Source of the DNA: Fermentimonas sp.
Lineage (GTDB): Bacteria; Bacteroidota; Bacteroidia; Bacteroidales; Dysgonomonadaceae
Reading direction: 5' to 3'
Assembly (NCBI GenBank): GCA_028709385.1
Contig: JAQVXD010000028.1
Coordinates: forward strand, 1-34,244
DNA: 34,244 nt
Shown piece after piece: positions 1-8,950 of this stretch. The stretch's first letter is position 1. Every line of letters begins with the position of its first letter. The notes beneath the pieces were generated by a model. That model was not told the DNA's origin. It saw nothing but the letters and a program-made list of their open reading frames with translations, and ran no database searches. The translations under genes were made by a program, and so were the position numbers.

Positions 1-37
1 AACAGAACCATATTAAAATACGCACCTATAAAAAGAA

Positions 38-75
38 ATCCACAAGTTTGAAGGTTAACCTTCAAACTTGTGGAT
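38..75. repeat. Perfect 38-bp palindrome with no loop
   Basis: The two 19-base arms (38-56 and 57-75) are exact reverse complements and meet at GGTTAACC with no spacer. Pairing stops at bases 37/76. On the - strand the arm is followed by a T-rich stretch (complement of 28-37), so it could end a leftward transcript, but no - strand gene lies to its right. A protein-binding dyad is the other reading. The palindrome itself is certain. Its role is not. Confidence 0.9.
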
Positions 76-172
76 AAAAATAACTAGTTTTGTAAAAACC
101 TGTAACGGTTATTTAGGACTAGTCAGTAACATAATTGTATTAAAAACTTCTTATTTACTTAACCGAAAATAC

Positions 173-203
173 TTTTCAGGTAACGATTATCGTCATATAT
201 TTG
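173..203 (+). promoter_or_regulatory. Bacteroidetes-type promoter of a possible short transcript
   Basis: A full -7 box TATATTTG lies at 196-203. A weak -33 match (TTTT, 173-176) sits 19 bases upstream, which is a normal spacing. No convincing gene follows before the terminator at 279-310. Confidence 0.5.
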
Positions 204-209
204 CATCAT

Positions 210-310
210 TATTTTTCATTCTCTCAATAATAAGGAGGCTAATAATTTCGATAATTTTATTTTTATAGCCCCGAGGTTCAGCCAGCAAGTGATTGCCGGC
301 TGTTTTTTTT
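210..310 (+). ncRNA. Putative ~100-nt small RNA
   Basis: This is the interval between the promoter-like -7 box at 196-203 and the terminator at 279-310. It has no credible reading frame of its own. I do not recognise an RNA family: no SRP, 6S or tmRNA hallmarks are visible. It could instead be the 3' end of a transcript that starts left of the window. This is inference from the promoter-terminator pairing only. Confidence 0.3.
279..310 (+). terminator. Rho-independent terminator upstream of purH
   Basis: The arms CAGCCAGCAA (279-288) and TTGCCGGCTG (293-302) pair over ten positions with one A/C mismatch. The loop is 4 bases, and eight T follow (303-310). It insulates purH from whatever is transcribed on the left. 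Confidence 0.85.
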
Positions 311-365
311 CTATAAATTTCTCAAAACTAATGTTTCATATCAGGTAAATGAGCGATAGATTTTA

Positions 366-373
366 TACCTTTG
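366..373 (+). promoter_or_regulatory. purH promoter, -7 box
   Basis: TACCTTTG matches the Bacteroidetes -7 consensus TAnnTTTG and lies 37 bases before the purH start, giving a leader of roughly 30 nt. No clear TTTG -33 box is seen at the usual distance. Confidence 0.6.
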
Positions 374-410
374 TACACTTTTAAATTAAATGTATTAATA
401 AAGTAGCAAA

Positions 411-1934
411 ATGTCACGTAAGATTCAAACAGCACTCATTTCAGTTTATCACAAAGATGGTTTAGAAGAAATACTACAGGAACTAAACCGGTTACAAATT
501 AAGTTTATTTCAACAGGAGGAACACATGAATTTATAACGTCTTTGGGGTATGAATGTGAAACAGTGGAAGATGTCAGCGGTTACCCTTCTATACTTGGAG
601 GCAGAGTAAAAACGCTTCACCCTAAAATTTTCGGTGGCATATTATACAGACGTGAATTAGAAGCAGACAAAAAGCAGGTAAAAGCTTATGATATTCCTTC
701 AATTGATCTTGTTATTGTAGATTTGTATCCTTTTGAAGAGACGGTTTCAGCCGGTGGCAGTGAAGAGGAAATTATAGAGAAAATCGACATAGGCGGTATT
801 TCACTTATACGTGGTGCAGCAAAGAATTACAAAGATGTAGTAATAGTTGCTTCAAAAGAACAGTACATGCCCTTGCTGGAGCTGTTAAAAGAAAAAAATG
901 GTATATCAGATGTTGAAGATCGTCGTCAGTTTGCCACTGATGCTTTTAAGGTATCATCTGGTTACGATTCAGCTATATTCAATTATTTTGTTAATGAAAA
1001 CCGTTCAGCTTTACGTGTTTCACTTAATGAAGCAAAACATCTGAGATATGGTGAGAATCCACATCAGAAAGGAAATTTCTATGGTAATTTTGATGAGATT
1101 TTTGAACAGTTGCATGGGAAAGAAATTTCCTACAACAATCTTCTTGACATCGATGCGGCAGTATCCCTGATATCAGATTTTGATGATACGGCACTTGCTA
1201 TACTTAAACACAACAACGCTTGTGGAATGGCTTGCAGACCAACCGTTAAAGAGTCGTGGGATGCAGCTTTGGCTGCTGACCCTGTTTCAGCATTCGGAGG
1301 TATTGTAGTTACCAACAAGACAGTTGACAAGGAGGCTGCTGAAGCTATTAACTCGATTTTCTTTGAAGTGATAATTGCACCGGCTTATGACAAAGATGCT
1401 CTTGAAATTTTGTTTCAAAAGAAAAATCGTATAATTTTGGTACTCAAATCGGCAGAAAAGGCTACACAGAAACTGCAGTACAGATCCGTATTGAACGGAG
1501 CTCTTGTTCAGGATAAAAATGACAGTGTGCAGACAAGCGGTGATATTCAGGTTGTTACAGACAAAGAGCCTACTGAAAATGAAATAAAGGATCTACTATT
1601 TGCCAATATATTGGTTAAACATACAAAATCAAACGCTATCGTTTTGGCAAAGAACAGACAGCTTATTGCCAGCGGAACTGGACAAACTTCAAGAGTTGAT
1701 GCATTGAAACAGGCTATTGAAAAAGCGGAAGCGTTTAATTTCGACCTTAACGGTGCAGTAATGGCAAGTGATGCGTTTTTTCCTTTTCCCGACTGTGTGG
1801 AAATTGCTCATAACGCAGGCATCACTTCGGTAATTCAACCGGGTGGCTCTATCCGTGACGCTGAATCTATCGATTTTTGTAATAAAAATGGCCTTTCGAT
1901 GGTAACGACAGGCACAAGGCATTTCAAACATTAG
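411..1934 (+). CDS. purH: Bifunctional AICAR formyltransferase / IMP cyclohydrolase
   Basis: Catalyses the last two steps of de novo purine synthesis in the cytoplasm: formylation of AICAR, then ring closure to IMP. The 507 residues are close to the usual 510-530. The N-terminal methylglyoxal-synthase-like fold (about 1-145) carries STGGTHEF and the GGRVKTLHPKIFGG segment of IMP cyclohydrolase. The transformylase half carries a KHNNACG motif at 266-272, equivalent to the family's KHxNPCG, whose Lys and His are catalytic. The C-terminus has the typical SDAFFPFPD and IQPGGSIRD segments. The ATG follows a good -7 box at 366-373. The mre genes begin about 100 nt downstream, so some read-through into them is possible. 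Confidence 0.97.
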   Translation: MSRKIQTALISVYHKDGLEEILQELNRLQIKFISTGGTHEFITSLGYECETVEDVSGYPSILGGRVKTLHPKIFGGILYRRELEADKKQVKAYDIPSIDLVIVDLYPFEETVSAGGSEEEIIEKIDIGGISLIRGAAKNYKDVVIVASKEQYMPLLELLKEKNGISDVEDRRQFATDAFKVSSGYDSAIFNYFVNENRSALRVSLNEAKHLRYGENPHQKGNFYGNFDEIFEQLHGKEISYNNLLDIDAAVSLISDFDDTALAILKHNNACGMACRPTVKESWDAALAADPVSAFGGIVVTNKTVDKEAAEAINSIFFEVIIAPAYDKDALEILFQKKNRIILVLKSAEKATQKLQYRSVLNGALVQDKNDSVQTSGDIQVVTDKEPTENEIKDLLFANILVKHTKSNAIVLAKNRQLIASGTGQTSRVDALKQAIEKAEAFNFDLNGAVMASDAFFPFPDCVEIAHNAGITSVIQPGGSIRDAESIDFCNKNGLSMVTTGTRHFKH

Positions 1935-2033
1935 GTTTTGTAATGCTAATTGAGATTTATTTAAGAATGTTTTAAATTAAAGCGTTAGCCGGATATGTTG
2001 TATCAGCTTTTAGACGCTTAAAAAATAATAATT

Positions 2034-3059
2034 ATGGGCTTATTCTCTTTTACGCAGGAGCTGGCAATGGACCTCGGAACAGCCAATTCCATAATAGTGA
2101 ACAGTGCAGGCAAGATCTTGCTTGACGAACCTTCAATAGTGGCTTTGGACAGGAAGACCGAGAAGATGATAGCTTTGGGTGAAAAGGCCAGGCAGATGCA
2201 TGGAAAGACTCACGAAAATATTCGTACTGTAAGACCACTCAGAGATGGTGTTATAGCTGATTTTAATGCAGCGGAACAGATGATCCGCGAAATGATTAAA
2301 ATGGCGAATAAAAATAAAAGAGGTCTGTTCTCACCATCATTGCGAGTTGTGATTTGTATCCCTTCAGGCAGCACTGAAGTAGAAATACGTGCTGTCAGAG
2401 ACTCTGCTGAGCATGCAGGAGGAAGGGATGTTTTTATGATATTTGAGCCAATGGCAGCCGCACTCGGAATCGGTATCGATGTCGAAGCCCCTGAAGGAAA
2501 CATGATTGTTGATATAGGTGGCGGTACTACTGAAATTGCAGTTATTTCCCTTGGAGGTATTGTTTCCAATAAGTCAATTAAGATAGCAGGCGATGATTTC
2601 ACCGAGGATATCCAAGACTATATGGGACGTCAGCATAACATCAAGATAGGTGATCGCACGGCAGAGCAAATTAAAATAATGGTTGGTTCCGTTTTAACTG
2701 AACTTGACAATCCGCCTGAAGATTATGTAGTACATGGTCCAAACAGAATGACATCACTGCCTATGGACGTGCCTGTTTCATATCAAGAGGTTGCTCATTG
2801 CATTGAAAAATCTGTTACAAAGGTAGATTCTGCTGTACTTAGTGCACTTGAACAGACACCGCCTGAACTATATGCCGACATCGTAAGAAACGGTATATAT
2901 CTGACGGGTGGAGGGGCATTGCTCAGAGGGCTTGATAAGCGATTAACAGAGAAAATTGGTATTCCATTTCATGTTGTTGACGATCCACTGCATATTGTTG
3001 CAAAAGGTACAGGAATTGCATTGAGGAATATAAATAAATTCAACTTTTTAATGCGTTAA
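2034..3059 (+). CDS. mreB: Rod-shape determining actin homologue MreB
   Basis: Bacterial actin that polymerises on the inner face of the cytoplasmic membrane and guides the elongation machinery. The 341 residues match the family length. Visible actin-fold landmarks are the phosphate-1 loop MDLGTANS (about 12-19), the connecting segment with FEPMAAALG, the phosphate-2 loop IVDIGGGTTEIAVIS (about 158-172) and the adenosine-site segment YLTGGGALLRG (about 290-300). Short GLFSFTQE N-terminus, as usual for Bacteroidetes MreB. It is followed at 34 nt by mreC, and the gene set mreBCD-mrdA-rodA forms one elongasome operon. No clean -7 box was found in the 99-nt gap after purH. Confidence 0.97.
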   Translation: MGLFSFTQELAMDLGTANSIIVNSAGKILLDEPSIVALDRKTEKMIALGEKARQMHGKTHENIRTVRPLRDGVIADFNAAEQMIREMIKMANKNKRGLFSPSLRVVICIPSGSTEVEIRAVRDSAEHAGGRDVFMIFEPMAAALGIGIDVEAPEGNMIVDIGGGTTEIAVISLGGIVSNKSIKIAGDDFTEDIQDYMGRQHNIKIGDRTAEQIKIMVGSVLTELDNPPEDYVVHGPNRMTSLPMDVPVSYQEVAHCIEKSVTKVDSAVLSALEQTPPELYADIVRNGIYLTGGGALLRGLDKRLTEKIGIPFHVVDDPLHIVAKGTGIALRNINKFNFLMR

Positions 3060-3093
3060 TATTTACTTTTTGAAATAAAGATACAGGGTTTGA

Positions 3094-3942
3094 ATGCGTA
3101 ATCTGTTCAACTTCATTATTAGAAATAGTCACTGGTTGCTTGCTATCCTGCTTATAGTATTCAGTTTCTATCTTGTATTTGCGCATAATCCATATCAGAG
3201 AAGTGTATATCTTACTTCAGCAAACAGTGTTACAGGCTGGTTTTATACCATGTCAAGCAATGTAACATCCTTTATTCATCTCAGGAAGAATAATCAGATG
3301 CTGCTTGAACAAAACGCTGTACTGGAAAATGAACTGTTCTCACTGAAATCATACATAAATGATATAGCAGTGACAGACTCCTCTGATGTGGATGCGTTTG
3401 TGCGTGATTCAACCGAACAGACTCAGTTCAATTTCATTCCTGCTGAAGTCGTAAACCTTAGTTTTTCAGGAGTCAATAATTTTATCACCATAAATAAAGG
3501 TTCAAAGGACGGACTAAAACCGGATATGGGTGTAATTTCCCAACGCGGTGTAGTTGGAGTTATTGCAAATGTCTCAACTAACTTTTCAGTTGTAATTCCC
3601 ATTATTAACCCGATGTTCCGTTTGAGTGCCAGGTTAAAGAATTCAGTCAATTACGGTTCAATCTCCTGGAATGGTGAGAGAGTTAGTACTGCGCAATTGG
3701 GAGAATTGCCAAAGCATGAAATTTATCAGGCAGGTGATACCGTGATGACCAGTTTCTCACGAATCTTCCCAAAAAATACAATAATTGGTTTTGTTAGCAG
3801 TATGGGTAAAACAAGTGATGATAATTTCAATACATTCAATGTTGAGTTAGCGACTGATTTTAACTCATTGCAGGATGTGTTGGTTATCAACGATCAGTTT
3901 TATGAAGAGCAGAAATTACTTGAAAACAGTTTGGAGCGATGA
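3094..3942 (+). CDS. mreC: Rod-shape determining protein MreC
   Basis: Periplasmic scaffold of the elongasome, linking MreB/MreD to PBP2. The 282-residue chain has one N-terminal membrane segment (about 14-31), then a heptad-like coiled coil (about 60-90), then the beta-rich MreC core with the recognisable INKGSKDGLKPDMGVIS and GVVGVI segments. The ATG at 3094 is in the usual place relative to the membrane helix. Its stop overlaps the mreD start by 4 nt (ATGA, 3939-3942), which indicates translational coupling. Confidence 0.95.
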   Translation: MRNLFNFIIRNSHWLLAILLIVFSFYLVFAHNPYQRSVYLTSANSVTGWFYTMSSNVTSFIHLRKNNQMLLEQNAVLENELFSLKSYINDIAVTDSSDVDAFVRDSTEQTQFNFIPAEVVNLSFSGVNNFITINKGSKDGLKPDMGVISQRGVVGVIANVSTNFSVVIPIINPMFRLSARLKNSVNYGSISWNGERVSTAQLGELPKHEIYQAGDTVMTSFSRIFPKNTIIGFVSSMGKTSDDNFNTFNVELATDFNSLQDVLVINDQFYEEQKLLENSLER

Positions 3943-4454
3943 AAACTCTCTATTTTAAAGAAGTTCTTGTATTTATACTGCTTATCCTTCTTCAGGTGTT
4001 GCTTTTGAACAGGATAAATATATTCGGTATTGCTACTCCTGTTCTGTATCTCTATTTTTTGCTGAAGCTTCCGGTAGGCAGAAACCAGTTCTTTGTTATC
4101 ATTTCCGGATTCCTGATAGGATTAATTATAGATATTTTCTTGAACACTCCGGGTATGAATGCAGCTGCAACAACAATTATGGCAGCATCCAGAAAGCCAA
4201 TCATAAATCTTTTTTATGACAAGGAAATATATGATGAATTTGTTCCGGGAATAAATACAGGAGCCGGTCCGTTCGTGAGATTTACCATATTCATGGTATT
4301 AACTCATTTGACATTACTCTTCTTTATTGAATCATTTACGCTGTTTAATCTGTTGAACACTGTAATAAGGATAATTTCCTCTTCCATAATTTCAATTTTA
4401 CTGATACTTGCATTGGATGGTTTAACGTTTAGGAAAAAAGCAGGTGAGCAATAA
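3939..4454 (+). CDS. mreD: Rod-shape determining membrane protein MreD
   Basis: Polytopic inner-membrane partner of MreC. The 171 residues are almost all hydrophobic, with about five to six likely membrane segments (near 8-25, 30-45, 52-70, 105-130 and 138-158). Sequence conservation in this family is low, so the call rests on topology, size and its place between mreC and the PBP2 gene. It overlaps mreC by 4 nt and mrdA by 11 nt. Confidence 0.88.
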   Translation: MKTLYFKEVLVFILLILLQVLLLNRINIFGIATPVLYLYFLLKLPVGRNQFFVIISGFLIGLIIDIFLNTPGMNAAATTIMAASRKPIINLFYDKEIYDEFVPGINTGAGPFVRFTIFMVLTHLTLLFFIESFTLFNLLNTVIRIISSSIISILLILALDGLTFRKKAGEQ

Positions 4455-6327
4455 TAGTAACCCTAAGAATTTAGCAAACCGACGATATGTAATCGCTGCA
4501 TTAATTGTGGTGATTGGTATCATATATGTAATACAACTTTTTAACCTACAGATTCTAAGCCCTCAATATCGTGAATTTGCCGATAGTAACGCTTTTCTGA
4601 GAAGGACATTATACCCTGCAAGAGGAGCCATTTATGACAGAAAAGGGGAGCTGCTTGTATATAACAGGCCAACTTATGACGTAATGATGGTTGTCAGGGA
4701 AATGACCCGTTTTGATACTCTTGATTTTTGCAATACACTCAATATTGATATCGAAAGGTTTCGTGAACTTAATGCAGAGATGAGAGACACCAGAAGAAAT
4801 CCCGGTTACTCATCTTATACACCGCAGCTGTTCATGTCGCAGCTAAATGTTGAAGAATACGGACTCTTGCAGGAGAAGCTTTATAAGTTCCCGGGCATTT
4901 ATATCCAAAGCAGAACAGAGCGACAGTATAATCATCATAACATGGGACTTATACTCGGTTATGTCGCAGAAGTTGATCAGAATAAAATTGCTTCAGACCC
5001 GTATTATGTCCGTAAGGATTATGTCGGGAAGTCAGGCATTGAATTATCACACGAGATAGATCTTCGAGGAGAGAAGGGTGTAGAAATATTACTTCGTGAT
5101 GCACATGGCAGAGTTCAGGGAAGGTATGATGACGGTCTTCAGGACAAGGCACCGGTATCAGGTAAAGATCTGACTCTTGGGATTGATATTGAATTACAGG
5201 CATACGGCGAACTGCTTATGCAAAATAAGGTGGGGAGTATTGTTATGATTGAGCCGGAAACAGGTGAGATTCTGGCAATGATATCAGCGCCTACCTACGA
5301 TCCTTCTCTGCTTACAGGTAAAGAGTTCAGTTCCAATTATCAGTCACTGGTAAATAATCCATACAAGCCCTTGATAAACAGGTCTGTTGCAGGCACATAT
5401 CCACCAGGGTCAACATTTAAAGCCGCAAACGGACTGGTTTACCTTCAGGAAGGTATCATTACTCCCGAAACAATGTACTCCTGTTATGGCGGTTATCCTC
5501 CGTTGGGAGGCCGTCCAAGGTGTCACGGTCACGGATCACCATTGGCACTTCAGTATGCACTTTCAACCTCCTGCAATTCCTTCTTTTGTTATGGACTCAA
5601 CCACATGCTAAGCAACAGGACAAAATATTCAAATGTGGGTGAAGCTTTTGATGTATGGAAAGATCACATGGTAAGCATGGGCTTTGGTTACCAGTTGGGA
5701 GTTGATCTTCCCTCAGAGAAAAGAGGATTTATTCCAAACAGTAAGTTTTATTCCAACATATTCAACACTGAAAGATGGAATGCTCATAACATCATATCAA
5801 TTGCAATTGGGCAGGGTGAAGTATTGACAACTCCCTTGCAGATTGCTAATTTAGGGGCAACAATAGCAAACAGGGGATATTTCTACACACCACATGTTGT
5901 TAGAGAAATTAAAGGTGCTGATTTAGACAGGGCATATACAACCAGACATGATACAGGCATCAAACGTGAGCACTTTGAGCTTACAGTTGCCGGAATGGCT
6001 GATGCTGTTAAATTTGGCACCTGCCGGGGTATTAATCTTGAACCTCTTGTTGAGGTTTGCGGTAAAACAGGAACATCTGAAAACCCTCATGGAGATGACC
6101 ATTCACTGTTCATGGGCTTTGCTCCTAAAGACAATCCCCAGGTAGCAATAGCTGTTGTTGTGGAGAATGGTCGTTTCGGAGCTACTAATGCTGTACCTAT
6201 TGCACGATTAATGCTTCAGAAATACTTCAGAGGTGAAGTTCCCGAGAGCGATAGATGGCTAGAACAGACAATCATGAGTCGTGAGATACTTCCATACGTT
6301 TACACAAGAAATTTACCTTCCAAATAG
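4444..6327 (+). CDS. mrdA: Penicillin-binding protein 2 (elongation transpeptidase)
   Basis: Cross-links peptidoglycan during side-wall growth, working with RodA. There is a single N-terminal membrane anchor (about 14-32), then a dimerisation/pedestal region starting at YPARGAIYDRKGELL, then the transpeptidase domain. All three active-site motifs are present: SxxK with nucleophile S323 and K326 (GSTFK), SxN as S376-C377-N378, and KTGT at 541-544. The 627 residues are normal for PBP2. The start is a GTG at 4444 inside the end of mreD, and the resulting N-terminus (SNNSNP before the anchor) is sensible. rodA follows after 11 nt. A Cys-containing stretch at about 342-364 (YSCYGG to CHGHG) is in the lid region. 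Confidence 0.97.
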   Translation: MSNNSNPKNLANRRYVIAALIVVIGIIYVIQLFNLQILSPQYREFADSNAFLRRTLYPARGAIYDRKGELLVYNRPTYDVMMVVREMTRFDTLDFCNTLNIDIERFRELNAEMRDTRRNPGYSSYTPQLFMSQLNVEEYGLLQEKLYKFPGIYIQSRTERQYNHHNMGLILGYVAEVDQNKIASDPYYVRKDYVGKSGIELSHEIDLRGEKGVEILLRDAHGRVQGRYDDGLQDKAPVSGKDLTLGIDIELQAYGELLMQNKVGSIVMIEPETGEILAMISAPTYDPSLLTGKEFSSNYQSLVNNPYKPLINRSVAGTYPPGSTFKAANGLVYLQEGIITPETMYSCYGGYPPLGGRPRCHGHGSPLALQYALSTSCNSFFCYGLNHMLSNRTKYSNVGEAFDVWKDHMVSMGFGYQLGVDLPSEKRGFIPNSKFYSNIFNTERWNAHNIISIAIGQGEVLTTPLQIANLGATIANRGYFYTPHVVREIKGADLDRAYTTRHDTGIKREHFELTVAGMADAVKFGTCRGINLEPLVEVCGKTGTSENPHGDDHSLFMGFAPKDNPQVAIAVVVENGRFGATNAVPIARLMLQKYFRGEVPESDRWLEQTIMSREILPYVYTRNLPSK

Positions 6328-6338
6328 AGCAGCACTAA

Positions 6339-7799
6339 ATGATAATGCAAAATAACATAGAAGTTGAAGATAAGGGGAAAGTGGATAAGGTTACACTTTT
6401 CCTCTACCTTCTGTTTGTTATTCTTGGATGGCTTAATATTTACGCTGCCAGTTACGATCTTGAGAATGCAACCGGTATGTTTGATCTGTCAACCCGTGCC
6501 GGATCACAGCTTATCTGGATTGGCACATCACTGCTTTTAGCATTTTCATTACTTAAAATAGAAGTAAGCTTTTACGAAACGTATTCTTTCCTGTTCTACC
6601 TAATAGGGATATTTCTATTGATAGTCACACTGATAGTTGCACAGGAGATCAACGGATCCCGTTCATGGCTCATAATAGGGCCGGTCAGACTTCAGCCGGC
6701 TGAGTTCATGAAGTTTATAATATCCCTTGCATTGGCAAAAGTCTTCAATGCCTACGATTTCAAACTGATGGAAGGGCGAAATCTGCTGCTGGTAAGCAGT
6801 ATCATATTAGTTCCCACAATCCTTGTGATACTGCAAAGCGAGACAGGTACAGCGCTTGTTTACCTTAGTTTTATCCTTGTGCTTTACAGAGAAGGCCTGC
6901 CAGGCGGAGTCCTCTTCATGGGCGTTGCCGCAATTGTCTATTTCATACTCGGCATACGATTCTCTGATGAGCAAATAGGTATGCTTTCAAAAGGAGAAAT
7001 AATGGCTGTTGTACTCATTATAATATTCTCAGCAGCAATGGTATGGGGCTATCTCAAACGCAGAAAAACATTCTACTCAATTCTTTTAATATCTTCAATC
7101 CCCTTCGTTGCAGCATATATACTTACATTTTTCTCACTGTCAGTTGACTGGGGAATGGTATCACTCATAGCACTTGCAATTACGGCAACACATCTGCTTT
7201 ATCTTTTTTTGCGATACAGAGTAAAGACCTATTTCTATATATTTCTGTTCCTGGTTGTCTCGTTTGCTTTTCTCGAGTCAACAGAATATGCTTTCAACGA
7301 TATACTTCAGCCGCATCAGCAAATGCGTATTAAAGTTGCTTTAGGTATGGAGCAGGATCTCAGCGGAGCAGGATATCACGTAGGACAATCAAAAATTGCA
7401 ATCGGCTCAGGCGGACTCACCGGAAAAGGTTATCTCAACGGTACTCAGACAAAACTTAAATATGTCCCGGAGCAGGATACCGACTTTATCTTTTGCACGA
7501 TAGGTGAGGAACATGGTTTTCTCGGATCAACATTAATCCTGATACTGTTCACTGTTTTTGTACTCAGGCTGCTCAAGCTTGCTGAAAGACAAACATCTAC
7601 CTTCGGCAGAGTATATGGTTACGGCGTGGTAAGTGTTTTCTTCTTCCATCTTCTGGTGAATATCGGTATGGTTATAGGTATCATGCCGGTAATAGGTATT
7701 CCCTTACCCTTTTTCAGCTACGGCGGTTCATCATTATGGGGATTCACCATACTGCTTTTTATTTTTCTCAGAATTGATAAGTCCAGAAGAAGAGCTTAA
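6339..7799 (+). CDS. rodA: RodA, SEDS peptidoglycan glycosyltransferase
   Basis: SEDS-family membrane enzyme that polymerises lipid II and acts with PBP2. Family landmarks are visible: NGSRSWLIIGPVRLQPAEFMK in the first half, then QSKIAIGSGGLTGKGYLNGTQ, VPEQDTDFIF and IGEEHGF, and the C-terminal PLPFFSYGGSS. At 486 residues it is about 110 longer than E. coli RodA. The extra length is hydrophobic and sits in the middle (about 215-325), suggesting additional membrane helices, which I recall as usual for Bacteroidetes RodA. An alternative ATG is at 6345. It is the last gene of the operon. Confidence 0.96.
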   Translation: MIMQNNIEVEDKGKVDKVTLFLYLLFVILGWLNIYAASYDLENATGMFDLSTRAGSQLIWIGTSLLLAFSLLKIEVSFYETYSFLFYLIGIFLLIVTLIVAQEINGSRSWLIIGPVRLQPAEFMKFIISLALAKVFNAYDFKLMEGRNLLLVSSIILVPTILVILQSETGTALVYLSFILVLYREGLPGGVLFMGVAAIVYFILGIRFSDEQIGMLSKGEIMAVVLIIIFSAAMVWGYLKRRKTFYSILLISSIPFVAAYILTFFSLSVDWGMVSLIALAITATHLLYLFLRYRVKTYFYIFLFLVVSFAFLESTEYAFNDILQPHQQMRIKVALGMEQDLSGAGYHVGQSKIAIGSGGLTGKGYLNGTQTKLKYVPEQDTDFIFCTIGEEHGFLGSTLILILFTVFVLRLLKLAERQTSTFGRVYGYGVVSVFFFHLLVNIGMVIGIMPVIGIPLPFFSYGGSSLWGFTILLFIFLRIDKSRRRA

Positions 7800-7845
7800 G
7801 ATTCTACATCTAGTAGACAACCTGATTTTCATGTAATTGTTAAAG

Positions 7846-7868
7846 CCATTATAAAATAGTGGTTGTTT
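7846..7868 (+). terminator. Possible weak terminator after rodA
   Basis: Seven-pair stem CCATTAT (7846-7852) / ATAGTGG (7856-7862) with a 3-base loop and one G-T pair, followed by TTGTTT. The short stem and interrupted T run make it uncertain. Confidence 0.35.
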
Positions 7869-8067
7869 AAATAGATAACGGGTACACCCTAATTTCACAA
7901 TTTGAGTGCACCCAATCAATTAGAACCCAATTTAATAAACATTGCAGTGGATTAAACCTGCAATTCCTTTATATTTTAGTTTGTACTTACTTGATATCTT
8001 ATACTATACTTTCATCTTACCAAATAAATATTCTCTGTATATATGACACTACAGAGGAAAAATAGTT

Positions 8068-8075
8068 TAATTTTG
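8068..8075 (+). promoter_or_regulatory. -7-like promoter box of the dehydrogenase gene
   Basis: TAATTTTG fits TAnnTTTG and lies 41 bases before the start codon. No good -33 element is apparent. Confidence 0.4.
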
Positions 8076-8116
8076 TTCTAAATAGTGGTTGAGAATCAAT
8101 TGGTAAAAAAGAGACT

Positions 8117-8899
8117 ATGAAAAAAACTGCATTAATAACCGGAGCTTCAAAAGGTATTGGAAGAGAGCTTGCTCATCTTTTTGCAAAAGATGGCTGTAAT
8201 CTTGTATTAGCAGCAAGAAGTGCAAAAGAACTGGACAGTTTAAAAGTTCAGCTTGAAGAAAAATATAAAGTTACAGTACACACCTCTATCAAAGATTTAA
8301 GTCAGCCCGAATCAGCACAAACTCTTTTTGATGAATTAAAAGCTGCTGATGTTGATATAGATTATCTTGTAAATAACGCGGGCTTTGGTGATTATGGGAC
8401 TTTTGCCGAAACCGAATGGGACACTTACGAAAAGATGATATCGCTGAACGTGACAACCCTGACTCACCTTTGTCACCTTTTTATAAGAGATATCAGAGGC
8501 AGAAAACACGGCAGAATACTCAATATTTCCTCAACAGCGGCATTTCAACCCGGACCGATGATGGCTGTATATTTTGCTTCAAAAGCATTCGTGCTCAACT
8601 TCTCCGAAGCAATAGGGCACGAACTCAGAAAAGATAATATAACAGTAACAACACTCTGTCCCGGTCCCACCAGTACCAATTTTGGAGAAGTCTCAGGTAT
8701 GAATGCATCAAAACTTGTGAAGAATGTAACAATAGCAAGCTCCGCAGATGTAGCCAAACTGGGTTACAAAGCAATGATGAAAGGCAATGCAACTGTCATT
8801 CATGGCGCTCAAAACAAGCTTGCACCATTTGGTGTGCGGTTTTTGCCCAGAAAATGGGTGACCCGTGTTTCTGCAAAGGTTATGGGTAATAGTATGTAG
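8117..8899 (+). CDS. SDR family NAD(P)-dependent oxidoreductase
   Basis: Classical short-chain dehydrogenase/reductase of 260 residues. The Rossmann nucleotide-binding motif TGASKGIG is at 8-15, and the NNAG motif is in the middle of the chain. The catalytic set is S139, Y152 and K156 (YFASK). AARS after the second strand suggests a preference for NADP(H). Substrate cannot be read from the sequence; the chain resembles the DltE/YqjQ-like group of general ketone or aldehyde reductases. It has its own upstream gap and probably its own promoter. It stands 51 nt before the secreted HEXXH protein, so the two could be co-transcribed. Confidence 0.9.
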   Translation: MKKTALITGASKGIGRELAHLFAKDGCNLVLAARSAKELDSLKVQLEEKYKVTVHTSIKDLSQPESAQTLFDELKAADVDIDYLVNNAGFGDYGTFAETEWDTYEKMISLNVTTLTHLCHLFIRDIRGRKHGRILNISSTAAFQPGPMMAVYFASKAFVLNFSEAIGHELRKDNITVTTLCPGPTSTNFGEVSGMNASKLVKNVTIASSADVAKLGYKAMMKGNATVIHGAQNKLAPFGVRFLPRKWVTRVSAKVMGNSM

Positions 8900-8910
8900 T
8901 TTAATAACAG

Positions 8911-8932
8911 TGTGTAGTCTATGTGTAGTCTA
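8911..8932. repeat. Two tandem 11-bp copies
   Basis: TGTGTAGTCTA occurs twice back to back (8911-8921, 8922-8932), just before the start codon at 8951. It may be a small slippage repeat or a paired binding site. Confidence 0.6.
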
Positions 8933-8950
8933 TGTTAAAACAACTTAGAT

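Larger units (their letters stand above)
7800..8116. other. 317-nt intergenic region between rodA and the dehydrogenase
   Basis: No gene is visible. It holds a weak hairpin (CCATTAT / ATAGTGG, 7846-7862, loop 3, one wobble pair) followed by a T-rich stretch, which may end the rodA transcript. An imperfect dyad GGGTACACC / GAGTGCACCC lies at about 7880-7913. A -7-like box TAATTTTG at 8068-8075 would serve the next gene. Confidence 0.5.

Noticed and set aside
68..268. A 66-codon open frame upstream of purH
   Set aside because: Low-complexity, Ile/Leu/Phe-rich translation that overlaps the palindrome and the 196-203 promoter box. No family resemblance.
1970..2025. A terminator between purH and mreB (AAGCGT / ACGCTT)
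   Set aside because: Long loop, six-pair stem, and followed by A, not T, on the + strand.
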